Notes: generated by a model not told the origin, from the letters alone. Numbered from the stretch's first letter, positions 7,562 through 16,646 are shown. The stretch is 64,000 bases of DNA from Vibrio rhizosphaerae (GCF_024347095.1 NZ_AP024903.1:2666001-2730000), one strand, 5' to 3'. A program made the numbers and translations.

Positions 7562-8312
7562 GGCTAGTATCACCTACCGCCTTATCGATTGTCTCGTTGG
7601 CTGTTAGAGACGTAGACTGCTTGGCCTGCTGATTTTTTTCTTGGTTCGATAATAAGTTAGCGAGTTCTTCTTTAGCATTAAAAATATATACCAAACGACG
7701 CCAGCAAGTTATAGCACAGCCAATCACCATGATGGTAAGCGAGATGTCCATCATATAAATGCCAAGTGATAACGTAAACCAGTGGTTAATCGCCATGACT
7801 AAAAGCGTTACTGTGAGTAGGGCCATTCGATGCTGCTTAGCCATTGGTCCTCGAAAATCGGCCGAGCAGTCCATGCTAACGCCCAACACACGAATATAAG
7901 CCGAAAGTACCGCCAATAGTGCAGCAATCCAAGCCAGAGGCATAGAAAACGCTGAATGAGCAACGAAACCGGCCGCGACAATTAACAGCGGATCGGCAAT
8001 GCGGTCTGGAACATCGTTAAACAATTCACCGGCAGGGGTTTTCTTCCCACCTTCTACAGCGACCATTCCGTCAAACAGATTGCACAATAAGCGCATTTGA
8101 ATCATCAGAGCGAACAACACTAACCAAATTGGCGTAGGCTGGAAGTAATAACGAACTGCAAACGCAAAGCCGATAGCGGCAAAGAGGATACTCATAAGTG
8201 AGATTTGGTTGGGGGTAATGTTTTTTTGGCTCAGCCAAATCGCAATGTGTTTGATAACAGAGGTTTTACGCACAGCAAGAGGGCGTCGATTAGACTCGTT
8301 TTGGGATACCAT
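7554..8312 (-). CDS. CDP-alcohol phosphatidyltransferase family protein (YnbA-like)
   Basis: Integral-membrane enzyme class that moves a phosphatidyl group from CDP-diacylglycerol to an alcohol. The roughly 252-residue product has six hydrophobic segments and a soluble C-terminal tail rich in Gln, Lys and Asn. Its family motif lies around NLFDGMVAV and GELFNDVPDRIAD. Against the canonical D-x2-DG-x2-AR-x8-G-x3-D-x3-D, the first and third Asp are Asn and the Arg is Val; the second and fourth Asp and both Gly remain. The acceptor alcohol cannot be deduced. The ATG at 8312 is chosen because AAGGA lies about 10 nt upstream; an ATG at 8321 and a TTG at 8330 are in frame. It is the first gene of the three-gene cluster and overlaps the CdsA-like gene. 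Confidence 0.82.
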   Translation of the reverse strand: MVSQNESNRRPLAVRKTSVIKHIAIWLSQKNITPNQISLMSILFAAIGFAFAVRYYFQPTPIWLVLFALMIQMRLLCNLFDGMVAVEGGKKTPAGELFNDVPDRIADPLLIVAAGFVAHSAFSMPLAWIAALLAVLSAYIRVLGVSMDCSADFRGPMAKQHRMALLTVTLLVMAINHWFTLSLGIYMMDISLTIMVIGCAITCWRRLVYIFNAKEELANLLSNQEKNQQAKQSTSLTANETIDKAVGDTSHD

Positions 8313-8515
8313 ACAGCCCATGTCCTTCAATAAGAGTTGTCATTTTATACTTACGTGTTTTTCTTTTAAAATGTTATTCATCTATCATCAGTAGCATTGA
8401 ATCTACAGGTATATTTGATATCTGAAAAGGGCCAATCTTGATATCGGTGTAGGTTCTACCTTAAAACCTTTGGATACTTTAAGGCGAGGCTTTATATCAG
8501 CGTCCTCAATCGCTC

Positions 8516-8767
8516 TTAGACCAACAGTCGCAACTCACAAATCCCCGCACGATGCCAATTGTCTCGAATGTGCCTTATGTCCAAGTCATTCATTGAGGTG
8601 AGTTCGGTTTCTTGCTTCGGACTCTTGATGGTGATGTCTGTTCGCATTTGACCGTACTTATTATAGCCATGTACCTCAAACGGAAGTGTCTCCACATAGC
8701 CATGACGGTAGCAAAAATTTAGATATGTTGGCTGTAAAAAAAGCCATGCGTTGTCTGCATGGCTTCC
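8516..8767 (-). pseudogene. Orphan C-terminal coding remnant
   Basis: A minus-strand frame is open between a TGA at 8768-8770 and TAA at 8516-8518. It reads like real protein (for example RHGYVETLPFEVHGYNKYGQ and DLDIRHIRDNWHRAGI), but its upstream end runs through the symporter's terminator hairpin. It has no ATG before 8647 (a GTG at 8695 would give 59 residues) and no ribosome-binding site. I do not recognise the family. It is best read as the 3-prime end of a gene whose front was lost when the neighbouring region was rearranged. A short real gene from the GTG is the alternative. Confidence 0.4.
8735..8764 (-). terminator. Rho-independent terminator after the alanine/glycine symporter
   Basis: Perfect 8-bp stem AGCCATGC (8742-8749) / GCATGGCT (8757-8764), followed on the minus strand by a 7-T run. 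Confidence 0.85.
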
Positions 8768-8796
8768 TCAATCCCTATTATCGGTTTTACCAATAA

Positions 8797-10224
8797 TTAA
8801 TCTTTGGATTTTTCCCAAATCCCTTCTTCTAGCTGAGATTGCAATTCAGGATAATCCTTCACATTAAAGGTTGGTAATTTCCCGGCTTTCAACTGGCGGT
8901 TATAGTCTTTTGCCAATTTCACCACGATGCCAGATAGCAAGATAATTGCTATCAGATTGACAATTGCCATCAGTCCCATCGACACATCAGCCATCGACCA
9001 AACAGTCGGCAATGATGCTAAAGAACCAAACATAACCATCGCAAGAAAAACAATCCGGAAAATCGCTAAACCTTTTTTATTGTTATGTTCAAGGAATACC
9101 AAATTTGTCTCAGCATAGGAGTAATTAGCAATAATTGACGTGAAAGCAAAAAAGAAAATAGCAAAAGCAACAAAAATACTACCCCAGCTACCGACTTGAG
9201 AATCCAGCGCACGCTGCGTTAATTCAATCCCGCTAATTTCACCATGCGGCACATACTCTCCGGACATCAGAATAATCGCAACAGTACAAGAACAGATCAC
9301 AATCGTGTCGATAAATACACCCAGCATCTGGACATACCCCTGAGACGCAGGATGTGGGGGATACGGTGTTGCGGATGCTGCAGCATTCGGCGCCGAACCC
9401 ATCCCGGCTTCATTAGAAAACAGTCCGCGTTGAACACCAACGATCATGGCTTGGGCAATCATATAACCCAGCCCACCAGCAGCGGCTTCCTGAAGGCTAA
9501 AAGCACTTTTAAAAATTAGGCCAAATACAACCGGCAGCTTGTCCAGATTGGTCAGCAGAATAAAAATTGCGATGGCCAAATAGGCCAGAGCCATCAGCGG
9601 AACAATTAATTCAGCCGTGCGAGCGATTTTCCGGATACCACCAAAAATGACAAACGCAGATAAAATGACAATCCCAACGCCAATATACTCAGGCTCATAG
9701 CCAAATGCCGTATTCATGGCATTCGTAATCGAGTTGGCTTGCACCGCATTAAAAACCAGACCAAATGCGATCATCAGGAAAATGGAGAACAAAACGCCCA
9801 TCCAACGCATCCCTAAGCCTTTTTCCATATAATAAGCGGGACCACCACGATAATTACCGTCACGATCTTTGGTCTTATACAATTGTGCTAATGTACTTTC
9901 AGCAAAGGACGTTGCCATCCCGACCATCGCAGTCACCCACATCCAGAAAATGGCACCCGGACCACCGGTAGTAATAGCCACGGCAACACCAGCCATGTTT
10001 CCGGTTCCGACTCTGGCGGCAAGACTGGTACATAATGCCTGAAAAGACGAAATACCCGCAGTATCTGATTTACGGCTATTTTTCAACACACTGAACATAT
10101 GGCGGAAATGACGAATTTGAATAAACCCAAGTCGGACGGTAAAGTAAATTCCGACGCCCACCAATAGGTAAACAAGGATTGACCCCCAAAGCATGCCATT
10201 TAATAAATTGATTAAGTTTGTCAC
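8797..10224 (-). CDS. Alanine/glycine:cation symporter (AgcS/AlsT family)
   Basis: Inner-membrane Na+- or H+-coupled importer of alanine and/or glycine, 475 residues, about 11 membrane helices. Family landmarks: LAARVGTGNMAGVAVAI near residue 70, GGPAYYMEKGLG near 127, GVQRGLFSNEAGMGSAPNAA near 265-285, and a charged C-terminal tail. It stands alone, with its own terminator and a roughly 670-bp AT-rich upstream region. Its conserved neighbour in V. cholerae is, as I recall, yaaA; here the lipid cluster intervenes. I looked for and did not find a glycine riboswitch upstream, so glycine control by RNA is not supported for this copy. Confidence 0.93.
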   Translation of the reverse strand: MTNLINLLNGMLWGSILVYLLVGVGIYFTVRLGFIQIRHFRHMFSVLKNSRKSDTAGISSFQALCTSLAARVGTGNMAGVAVAITTGGPGAIFWMWVTAMVGMATSFAESTLAQLYKTKDRDGNYRGGPAYYMEKGLGMRWMGVLFSIFLMIAFGLVFNAVQANSITNAMNTAFGYEPEYIGVGIVILSAFVIFGGIRKIARTAELIVPLMALAYLAIAIFILLTNLDKLPVVFGLIFKSAFSLQEAAAGGLGYMIAQAMIVGVQRGLFSNEAGMGSAPNAAASATPYPPHPASQGYVQMLGVFIDTIVICSCTVAIILMSGEYVPHGEISGIELTQRALDSQVGSWGSIFVAFAIFFFAFTSIIANYSYAETNLVFLEHNNKKGLAIFRIVFLAMVMFGSLASLPTVWSMADVSMGLMAIVNLIAIILLSGIVVKLAKDYNRQLKAGKLPTFNVKDYPELQSQLEEGIWEKSKD

Positions 10225-10895
10225 AAGAACCTCTTTAAGAGTTCAGAGCAAAAATCTGCTCTACACCATCACTTGATATGTCCCTATCTTATAATAATTT
10301 ATGTGCAACAATCCCTGTTGTCCCTAGCATATATATCCGAATAAATCGCAAACACATTCACTCAGCGCGGAAGATAATGCTATCGAACAAGCAAAAAATC
10401 AATACACAACACTATTCGAAAAACCCATTTTTACAATCATATTCATAACAACAACACACAAATAAAAAACAAAAAATAAACATTTGTTTAAAATAATGCT
10501 TTACAAACTTGCGGAAAAAAGCGAATTTTAGAGCGACAGTGGCATAGGATGATTCAAGCATTTCACCAATGTTGACAGTTACCTAAGACGTAATGACAGA
10601 CAAGTCACTTGGTTTACTTGGGACATCGGCTCAAAATTGACACATTCAGTGACCCATCACTTAGTTTTATTAACAATCGCAGCAAAATTTGTCGTCGACT
10701 CACGACACCTGACAGCATAAAAAATGTACAATTTTTCTTTCTTCAGCATAAAAATAGGGATCTTTGTTCAGAAATAAGTCATCAAACCGAAACAAATGAG
10801 AAACATATCATAGATATACTGACTCCAGTTGTGATATTTAAGACTCGTACAGAGCAGATTTCGTTATAGAGCATACATAATAGAAGAGGCTAATT
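10225..10895. other. Divergent intergenic region, symporter and DUF3545 gene
   Basis: About 670 bp, AT-rich, holding promoters for two divergent genes. Visible: a small inverted repeat CAACA-ATCCC-TGTTG (10306-10320), a lone -35-like TTGACA near 10637 without a good -10, and no plausible gene. An 86-codon plus-strand frame (10609-10869) has no ribosome-binding site or recognisable protein character. Confidence 0.45.
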
Positions 10896-11075
10896 ATGGA
10901 TGATTTGCACTTTGAAGATTTACTTGAAAAAGAGATTAGTAAAATCCGAGTCACCCGCTCTAAACCAACCAAGCGAATGTGGAGAGAAATAGAAGCAATA
11001 CGCGATAAACGTCGGTTACAGAAAGAATTAATGGAAATGGATATCAGTCTTGAACTTGATGATATCGATATCTGA
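10896..11075 (+). CDS. Small DUF3545 family protein
   Basis: A 59-residue protein starting MDDLHFEDLLEKEISKIRVT, with a highly charged basic middle (RSKPTKRMWREIEAIRDKRR) and an acidic end rich in Asp/Glu. This fits DUF3545, a short gammaproteobacterial family of unknown role usually beside the alanine symporter in vibrios. AGAGG lies 7 nt before the ATG. The predicted structure is mostly a single charged helix with no membrane segment or Cys. A shared convergent terminator follows directly. It could be a nucleic-acid or protein-binding peptide; nothing in the sequence decides. Confidence 0.85.
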   Translation: MDDLHFEDLLEKEISKIRVTRSKPTKRMWREIEAIRDKRRLQKELMEMDISLELDDIDI

Positions 11076-11081
11076 CACCAG

Positions 11082-11108
11082 AAAAGGTTCCCCGGCGGGA
11101 ACCTTTTT
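11082..11108. terminator. Bidirectional terminator between DUF3545 and hemerythrin genes
   Basis: 11-bp stem AAAAGGTTCCC / GGGAACCTTTT with loop CGGC. Arms start with A and end with T runs, so it works for both converging genes. Confidence 0.9.
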
Positions 11109-11117
11109 TCGTATGCG

Positions 11118-11669
11118 TTACCGTCCTTCCAGCGTCTCTTCTCTTACGAGCTGAGCAAGCTGTTTATATCGGTCCGCAATGGTCTCACCGAAAACGGGGT
11201 CATCTTCGTTTTGCGTCCATTGCCCTTCAACATACTGCCAATCTTCAACCGTAAAGGTTTGTTTGATTAGCGGCAAGATGTCTTTTTCTTCCAAATCCAA
11301 ATGGCGTTTTTGTTCGACAATGAAATCAGACAACTGATTGATAAACACATCCTGAGGAACAATAACGTCCTGCAAAATCATATCAATCACACCAAGAAAC
11401 TCATGCGTTTTTTCCGACAAATTGCGATGGTCAGCTTCCAGATCAGCGATATACTCCCTTTCCCCGTACTTCTCCATATAGTACTGGTAGATTAAATCCT
11501 CTTTTGGATGGTGCGCGACTTCAGAATGTGAACTTAAATAATCAACAATCTCTTTGATCAGCGAATAATTGACCGTCTGCTCATGCTGAAGTCTTTGCAA
11601 CTTCCGTTTAAGGATGGCTAATAAACGGGTCATGTAGCCATGTTCCCGACGAATCCGTTCTATCATCAT
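11118..11669 (-). CDS. Hemerythrin-domain protein
   Basis: Soluble four-helix-bundle protein of about 183 residues with the hemerythrin/HHE pattern: IRREHGYMTRLL at the N terminus, SEVAHHPKEDLIYQYY near residue 50, DHRNL near 78, and KRHLDLEEKDILPLI near 120. These supply the His and acidic ligands for a di-iron site. Such proteins bind O2 or NO or sense iron/oxygen. The start at 11669 (GGAG 7 nt upstream) is preferred over one 18 bp further out. The C terminus (EDDPVFGETIADRYKQLAQL) is typical of the vibrio/pseudomonad group. Role here is not known. Confidence 0.87.
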   Translation of the reverse strand: MMIERIRREHGYMTRLLAILKRKLQRLQHEQTVNYSLIKEIVDYLSSHSEVAHHPKEDLIYQYYMEKYGEREYIADLEADHRNLSEKTHEFLGVIDMILQDVIVPQDVFINQLSDFIVEQKRHLDLEEKDILPLIKQTFTVEDWQYVEGQWTQNEDDPVFGETIADRYKQLAQLVREETLEGR

Positions 11670-11771
11670 GTCGCCTCTCCGGTTCATAATGTGATAAACA
11701 AATTGTATATAACTTATCGGGAAGCTGATTTGATTCTGGTCGTAAAAAATACAATTTCTCGTTGCAGTGAT

Positions 11772-12449
11772 TTAGTCCAGAACGGGCTGCCAGTTGACAG
11801 GTGCCTCACCATGCTCTTGAAGATACTGATTTGCTTTAGAAAAATGTTTACAGCCAAAAAAGCCACGGTGTGCCGATAAAGGCGAGGGATGAGGCGCAGT
11901 CAAAACATAATGCTTGTGACGATCAATAAAGTGCCCCTTTTTCTGCGCATGGGATCCCCACAGGAGAAAGACAACGTTTTGCCGATGCTGGTTAATTTCT
12001 GCAATGACTTTGTCTGTAAATGTTTCCCAGCCCGTCCCGGCATGAGAATGGGCTTTGCCTTGTTCTACGGTTAAAACCGTATTGAGCAGGAATACACCTT
12101 GTTCCGCCCAACTTTTCAGATACCCATGCCCGGGGATCGAAAAACCGGGGATATCTTGCGCGAGCTCTTTATACATGTTGACTAAAGAAGGCGGTGTTTT
12201 TACTCCCGGCAACACAGAAAAACAGAGCCCGTGAGCCTGATTCGGCCCGTGATATGGATCTTGTCCGAGGATGACCACTTTCACTTCATTGAATTCTGTA
12301 TAGCGAAACGCGTTAAACACATCTTTCGCAGGCGGATATACCACTTTTCCCTGTCGACGCTCTTGTTCTACATAAGCAAGCGTTTCTTGAAAATACGGCT
12401 GTTGTTTTTCCGCACCGATTACATCGTGCCAAGTCAGTGAGTTTGTCAT
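11772..12449 (-). CDS. ung: Uracil-DNA glycosylase
   Basis: Family 1 uracil-DNA glycosylase that removes uracil from DNA to start base-excision repair. 225 residues. The water-activating loop [14 protein letters not shown] is near residue 62, the [17 protein letters not shown] block near 123, FLLWGSHAQ near 162, and the DNA-intercalating loop [13 protein letters not shown] near 190. It lies close to nfo, the endonuclease that acts on the abasic sites it makes; both read leftward, separated by a possible 37-residue gene. Confidence 0.97.
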   Translation of the reverse strand: MTNSLTWHDVIGAEKQQPYFQETLAYVEQERRQGKVVYPPAKDVFNAFRYTEFNEVKVVILGQDPYHGPNQAHGLCFSVLPGVKTPPSLVNMYKELAQDIPGFSIPGHGYLKSWAEQGVFLLNTVLTVEQGKAHSHAGTGWETFTDKVIAEINQHRQNVVFLLWGSHAQKKGHFIDRHKHYVLTAPHPSPLSAHRGFFGCKHFSKANQYLQEHGEAPVNWQPVLD

Positions 12450-12564
12450 GAACCATCCTAAAGTCGTGTCGGGAATGGTTCTATTCTACTCATAAACAGA
12501 ATCAAGTTGCACCAGCAAAAATCTCATTTACCTGTAACGAACTTTGCTTCTCATGCCACTCGTT

Positions 12565-12678
12565 TTATCGTCCTCGCGGCGGTGCACCGCGATGACGTCC
12601 GCCAGGACCCGAGACATGACGGTTCGGTGCCGGTAAAGAAGAGGATGGACGGGATACAGAATGGGTCGCGTATGACAT
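12565..12678 (-). CDS. Possible small Arg/Gly/Pro-rich protein between nfo and ung
   Basis: A 37-codon frame begins at ATG 12678 with a strong GGAGG 5 nt upstream and ends at TAA 12565-12567. The peptide starts MSYATHSVSRPSSSLPAPNR and ends with Gly/Arg/Pro repeats (GPGGRHRGAPPRGR). It has eight Arg and no acidic residues, so it is very basic and probably unstructured, like RGG-type RNA-binding tails. It lies 67 nt after the nfo stop and 115 nt before ung, on the same strand. A longer overlapping frame in another phase (66 codons, 12528-12728) has no ribosome-binding site and less protein-like content. The strong ribosome-binding site is the main evidence; no family is recognised. Confidence 0.45.
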   Translation of the reverse strand: MSYATHSVSRPSSSLPAPNRHVSGPGGRHRGAPPRGR

Positions 12679-12745
12679 AACAGCCTCCAAAGACACAATG
12701 TCTGAAAATAAAACACCTCATATCCCATGAAAAAAATATGCCAAG

Positions 12746-13624
12746 TTATGCGGAAGTCATTTCTGAATCAACGGCTGCAGCATAATCGCGTAACGTCTGA
12801 ATTTCTTGCGGCCACAACTCTGGCTTAATTGTCTCTAAAATCAAAGGAATATCATTAAAACGCGAATCTCTGGCAATATATTCAAAGCAGGCCCAACCAA
12901 TCATCCCTTCCCCTAATGAATGATGCCGATCAACCCGTCCCCCCAGATCAATTTTTGAATCATTCAGATGCATTGCCCTGAGGTAGTGCATCCCAACACA
13001 TTGATCAAACTCAGCAAATGTTTGCTGGCAAGCACTTTTCGTTCTCAGATCGTACCCTGCGGCAAATAAGTGGCAAGTATCCAGGCACACACCGACTCGT
13101 TCCTGATCCTCAACTAATTCGATAATTCGGGCCAAGTGTTCAAATCGCCAGCCAAGATTACTCCCCTGTCCTGCGGTATTCTCAATAACCGCAATCACAT
13201 CAGGTACCTGTTGATGCGCGAAATTAATCGAGGCAGCAATCGTTTCCAGACAAGCGTCTTCACGAATCTGATTCAGATGACTGCCAGGATGAAAATTGAG
13301 TAAACGCAGTCCGAGCAATTGGCACCGCTCCATTTCATCAATAAAAGCAGCACGTGACTTCTCCAGCTTTTCCGGATCCGGTGCGCCTAAATTAATCAAA
13401 TAGGAATCATGCGGCAGAATATGTTGTGGCTCAAATCCATATCTCCTGCAGTTCGACTGAAAAGCATCAATGGAACTTTGCAACAACGGTTTCGCCTGCC
13501 ACTGCCGCTGATTTTTAGTAAAAAGTGCAAAACTGTTTGCACCAATTTCATGTGCCCGAAGCGGCGCATTTTCAACGCCACCCGCAGCAGACACATGAGC
13601 ACCGATAAATTTTTGATCTCGCAT
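12746..13624 (-). CDS. nfo: Endonuclease IV
   Basis: Zinc-dependent apurinic/apyrimidinic endonuclease of base-excision repair, 292 residues (E. coli 285). Metal-binding and active-site blocks in order: [10 protein letters not shown] near residue 6, HDSYLINLG near 72, FHPGSH near 112, ENTAGQG near 148, [13 protein letters not shown] near 178, HLNDSK near 220, DRHHSLGEG near 233, and LILETIKPE near the end. The start at 13624 gives the family N terminus. It works downstream of Ung on abasic sites. Confidence 0.97.
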   Translation of the reverse strand: MRDQKFIGAHVSAAGGVENAPLRAHEIGANSFALFTKNQRQWQAKPLLQSSIDAFQSNCRRYGFEPQHILPHDSYLINLGAPDPEKLEKSRAAFIDEMERCQLLGLRLLNFHPGSHLNQIREDACLETIAASINFAHQQVPDVIAVIENTAGQGSNLGWRFEHLARIIELVEDQERVGVCLDTCHLFAAGYDLRTKSACQQTFAEFDQCVGMHYLRAMHLNDSKIDLGGRVDRHHSLGEGMIGWACFEYIARDSRFNDIPLILETIKPELWPQEIQTLRDYAAAVDSEMTSA

Positions 13625-13763
13625 TGAATCGCCTCACATCAATCGTTGAACAACGCTATTCATTTCAGAGAATCAACTAATGTAGTAAATTTACAACATT
13701 AATTAATTTAAAATATATTTTAAATATTAAAAAAAATTTAAATCCATATTTTTTAATATGTTA

Positions 13764-13777
13764 TTGACAGAAATCAA
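13764..13777 (+). promoter_or_regulatory. Upstream FNR box of grcA
   Basis: TTGACAGAAATCAA matches the FNR consensus TTGAT-N4-ATCAA at nine of ten positions. Its centre is 53 bp upstream of the proximal box. Confidence 0.75.
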
Positions 13778-13816
13778 TAAAAACAACCAATTCAAACCCA
13801 ATTTAGTTGTTATTTT

Positions 13817-13860
13817 TTGACCTAAATCAATACAATAAAAATGGTTATTTGCTATATAAT
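13817..13860 (+). promoter_or_regulatory. FNR-activated promoter of grcA
   Basis: FNR box TTGACCTAAATCAA (13817-13830, nine of ten consensus positions) followed by a perfect -10 hexamer TATAAT (13855-13860). A start site near 13866 would put the box centre close to -41.5, the class II activator position. There is no separate -35 hexamer, as expected for an FNR-dependent promoter. It fits the known anaerobic induction of E. coli yfiD/grcA. Confidence 0.85.
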
Positions 13861-13925
13861 ACTAAGCTCGCTTATTTTTGAAAGTTACACCAACCAACGC
13901 CACGTCAGTGGATGAGGAGAAAGCA

Positions 13926-14303
13926 ATGCTTCAAGGTATCCAAATTACAAAAGCCGTGAATGACAATCTGGTCAATTCTATCTGGTTACTTGACCAAGAG
14001 AAAAATGAAGCACGCTGCATGGCAGCGACTGCAGGATATCAATTCGATCAAGTGATTCCGGCCAGCGATCTGGGTGAGTATGAATCTCGTGAACTTGCGA
14101 TTGAGAAAGCACCACGCATTGAAGGTGGTCAGCACCTGAATGTCAATGTTCTCCGTCGTGAGACTCTGGAAGATGCTGTAGCACATCCAGAAAAATATCC
14201 GCAGTTAACGATTCGTGTCTCTGGTTATGCCGTACGATTCAATTCACTCACACCAGAACAGCAACGTGATGTGATTGCCCGTACTTTTACTGAATCTCTA
14301 TAA
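13926..14303 (+). CDS. grcA: Autonomous glycyl radical cofactor GrcA
   Basis: Spare C-terminal domain that restores pyruvate formate-lyase activity after its radical-bearing end has been cut by oxygen. 125 residues. The glycyl-radical motif RVSGYAVRF carries the radical Gly at residue 100, and the PFL-like C-terminal helix [15 protein letters not shown] follows. The ATG at 13926 (GAGGAG 6 nt upstream) is preferred over an in-frame ATG 48 bp earlier, since the preceding codons lack similarity to the family. Expression should rise without oxygen through the two FNR boxes upstream, which also matches its role. Confidence 0.95.
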   Translation: MLQGIQITKAVNDNLVNSIWLLDQEKNEARCMAATAGYQFDQVIPASDLGEYESRELAIEKAPRIEGGQHLNVNVLRRETLEDAVAHPEKYPQLTIRVSGYAVRFNSLTPEQQRDVIARTFTESL

Positions 14304-14352
14304 TCTAGCGTAAATTAAATCGTAATACGCTTGGATTCTCCGGCAGACGATC

Positions 14353-14381
14353 AAAAACGGCACCTTTCGGTGCCGTTTTTT
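14353..14381. terminator. Bidirectional terminator between grcA and thrC
   Basis: 12-bp stem with core CGGCACC-TTTC-GGTGCCG flanked by A and T runs; serves both converging genes. Confidence 0.92.
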
Positions 14382-14394
14382 CATGTCATGATAT

Positions 14395-15678
14395 TTATGA
14401 CTGAACCCGGTGTAAAATTGACTTCAGTGCTTCAAAATTATCATCCATCTCTTCAGAAAGTAACGTCATTTGAGCATGTTTTGCCAATGGTCCCGGCAGC
14501 GGAATATCTGTCTCCAGAATGTCATCGACAACTTCTTTAAATTTCGCTGGATGCGCGGTACAGAGGAATAGCCCGGTCTCTCCCGGTTGAAGTTGTTGGT
14601 CTAACGTTCGGTAAGCAATGGCACCATGTGGCTCACACAGATATCCCAAATCATAAAGCTCACGAACCGACGCTGCACTTTGTTCATCGGTCACAGCACC
14701 TTTACCGAGTGTTTCTAGGCCCCATCCCTGAATACGGCATAACTCTTCGATTCTTGGCCAGTTGTTTGGCTGACTAACATCCATGGCATTCGATGTCGTC
14801 GCAATCGTCGCTTTCGGTTCCCATTTACCTGTTTCCAAATATCGTGGCACCGTATCATTCACATTGGTGGCTGCAATAAAGCGCTTAATGGGTAAACCTA
14901 AGGCTTTAGCTAACATCCCGGCAGTTAGATTACCAAAATTACCACTCGGCACGGAAACCACCAGATTTTCGCGTTCAGCTTTGGTCATCTGGGCCACCGC
15001 TTCAAAGTAGTAACAGATCTGTGCCATCAGACGGCTAATATTAATTGAGTTTGCGGAGTTAAGCCCCACCTCATCCCGTAACGCCTGATCATCAAAGGCT
15101 TTTTTCACTAACGCCTGACATGCATCGAAATCACTGTCAATGGCAACCGTATGAATGTTTTTACCCAGTGTACAGAACAGCTTCTCTTGCAATGGACTGA
15201 TCTTGCCTTTCGGATATAAGATCACAACCTGAATATTCTCCATACCATAGAACGCATGGGCGACAGCGGCACCAGTGTCCCCGGAGGTTGCCGTCAGAAT
15301 CGTGATTTTTCCACCATCAGATACGGCCGCCAAAGACTGAGCCATGAAACGGCCACCAAAATCTTTAAACGCCAGTGTCGGGCCGTGGAACAACTCCAGA
15401 GCATAGACCTGATCTTTCACCTTCTGAATCGGAGCCGGAAACTGAAATGCATTCTCAACCAAAGCTTTCACCGCTTCAGGAGACAGTTCATCACCGATCA
15501 ACGCAGACAAAATTTTTGCGCTACGGGAGATAAAGTCTTCAGCCAGTAATCCATCAATATCATCAAAACGAGGGAGTTCTGATGGAAAAAATAGTCCTTG
15601 ATTACGACCAAGCCCCTGACGGACGGCCTGACCAAAAGAAACCTGTTCATCGTTCTCTTTAATATTATAAAGCTTCAT
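14395..15678 (-). CDS. thrC: Threonine synthase
   Basis: PLP enzyme converting O-phosphohomoserine to threonine, last step of the pathway. 427 residues (E. coli 428). It starts [22 protein letters not shown] lysine lies in [13 protein letters not shown] near residue 107; [15 protein letters not shown] and [14 protein letters not shown] are the phosphate-binding blocks. Its ATG overlaps the thrB stop by 4 bp, so it is coupled to thrB, and it ends the thrLABC operon. Confidence 0.97.
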   Translation of the reverse strand: MKLYNIKENDEQVSFGQAVRQGLGRNQGLFFPSELPRFDDIDGLLAEDFISRSAKILSALIGDELSPEAVKALVENAFQFPAPIQKVKDQVYALELFHGPTLAFKDFGGRFMAQSLAAVSDGGKITILTATSGDTGAAVAHAFYGMENIQVVILYPKGKISPLQEKLFCTLGKNIHTVAIDSDFDACQALVKKAFDDQALRDEVGLNSANSINISRLMAQICYYFEAVAQMTKAERENLVVSVPSGNFGNLTAGMLAKALGLPIKRFIAATNVNDTVPRYLETGKWEPKATIATTSNAMDVSQPNNWPRIEELCRIQGWGLETLGKGAVTDEQSAASVRELYDLGYLCEPHGAIAYRTLDQQLQPGETGLFLCTAHPAKFKEVVDDILETDIPLPGPLAKHAQMTLLSEEMDDNFEALKSILHRVQS

Positions 15679-16646
15679 AGCTTACTTCCTGTCTGTTTGG
15701 AGCCTTGCTTATTCAGGCGGCAAATGTGGACGAATCCATTTTCGTTCTGTACATAATTCTGTTCGAGCCAGTGCGCAACACGCTCTGCGACATCATGCGC
15801 CTGGCAAATGCTAAACAACGTCGGGCCACTCCCGGAAATCCCCGTCGCTAAAGCGCCGGCTCCGGTCGCGTATTCGCGGGCTGCGGCAAAACCGGGCAAG
15901 AGTTTTTCCCGATACGGTTCGGCAATGACATCTTTAATCATTTTTGCAGCCAACAGCGGCTGATTGGAGTGGCAGGCATGGATAAATCCGGCCAGATGCC
16001 GACCATGTGCAATGATATCCTGACGCCGATACTGAGCCGGTAAGATTGCCCGCGCTTCTGCTGTTGAGACTTTTATCCCCGGGTAGGCCATCACCCAGAA
16101 CCAGTCATCAAAACAAGGGACTTCCTGACTGATAATCCCCAGCTCCTCTACCATCAGCTGTACACCGCCAAGATAGCACGGTGCCACGTTATCATAATGC
16201 ACACCACCGGAGATCTGTCCTTCCATCTCGCCCATCAGAGCCAGAAGTTCCATCTCATTTAATGGGTTGCCATGAAACTGATTCAAAGCGTCCAACGCTG
16301 CAACAATTGAACAAGCGCTCGACCCTAACCCTGAACCGATCGGCATGTTTTTCTCGAGCGTCATTGCCAGCGGCTTTAAATCAACCGCTTTCTTTTTCAG
16401 CTCCCGGCCAAACACCTGCCAGCAATCGTAAACGATGTTTTCTTGTGGGTTGCTTGGCAGTTTATCAACGAAGCGTCCGACAGCTTTGAGAGAAAAAGGA
16501 GATTCACTGCTTTTTACTTCTACCCGGTCACCAAGCAATGTTCCGTCAACAGGAGACACCGCCGCTCCCAAGACATCAAATCCGACACTGACATTGCCAA
16601 TCGAAGCCGGTGCATAAATCACCACACTTTCTTGTTGTGTGCTCAT
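15675..16646 (-). CDS. thrB: Homoserine kinase
   Basis: GHMP-superfamily kinase that phosphorylates homoserine with ATP. 323 residues, slightly longer than the E. coli enzyme (310). It shows [20 protein letters not shown] at the N terminus, the ATP-binding [12 protein letters not shown] loop near residue 96, and [13 protein letters not shown] near 272. The ATG follows thrA by 3 nt, so translation is probably coupled. The extra length is mainly a Lys/Gln-rich tail ([12 protein letters not shown]). Confidence 0.96.
   Translation of the reverse strand: MSTQQESVVIYAPASIGNVSVGFDVLGAAVSPVDGTLLGDRVEVKSSESPFSLKAVGRFVDKLPSNPQENIVYDCWQVFGRELKKKAVDLKPLAMTLEKNMPIGSGLGSSACSIVAALDALNQFHGNPLNEMELLALMGEMEGQISGGVHYDNVAPCYLGGVQLMVEELGIISQEVPCFDDWFWVMAYPGIKVSTAEARAILPAQYRRQDIIAHGRHLAGFIHACHSNQPLLAAKMIKDVIAEPYREKLLPGFAAAREYATGAGALATGISGSGPTLFSICQAHDVAERVAHWLEQNYVQNENGFVHICRLNKQGSKQTGSKL

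Larger units (their letters stand above)
8331..8796. other. Junction region between lipid cluster and symporter gene
   Basis: About 470 bp with no intact gene. It should contain the lipid-operon promoter near 8331-8420 (AT-rich, read leftward), a hairpin-forming repeat CCTTAAA/TTTAAGG near 8459-8484, an orphan coding remnant (8516-8767) and the symporter terminator (8735-8764). Confidence 0.5.
13625..13925. other. Divergent promoter region, nfo and grcA
   Basis: About 300 bp, very AT-rich (13680-13860), containing the grcA promoter with two FNR boxes described separately. No gene. Confidence 0.6.

Noticed and set aside
5700..8800. An intact insertion sequence or integron around the lipid cluster
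   Set aside because: No transposase or integrase gene and no attC-type site; only short inverted repeats and one coding remnant are visible.
10225..10400. Glycine riboswitch before the alanine/glycine symporter
   Set aside because: None of the conserved aptamer sequences were found.
10609..10869. 86-codon plus-strand frame upstream of the DUF3545 gene
   Set aside because: No ribosome-binding site, AT-driven composition, and it lies in a promoter region.
12528..12728. 66-codon minus-strand frame between ung and nfo
   Set aside because: It has no ribosome-binding site and its content looks random; the shorter frame in another phase (12565-12678) has a strong one.
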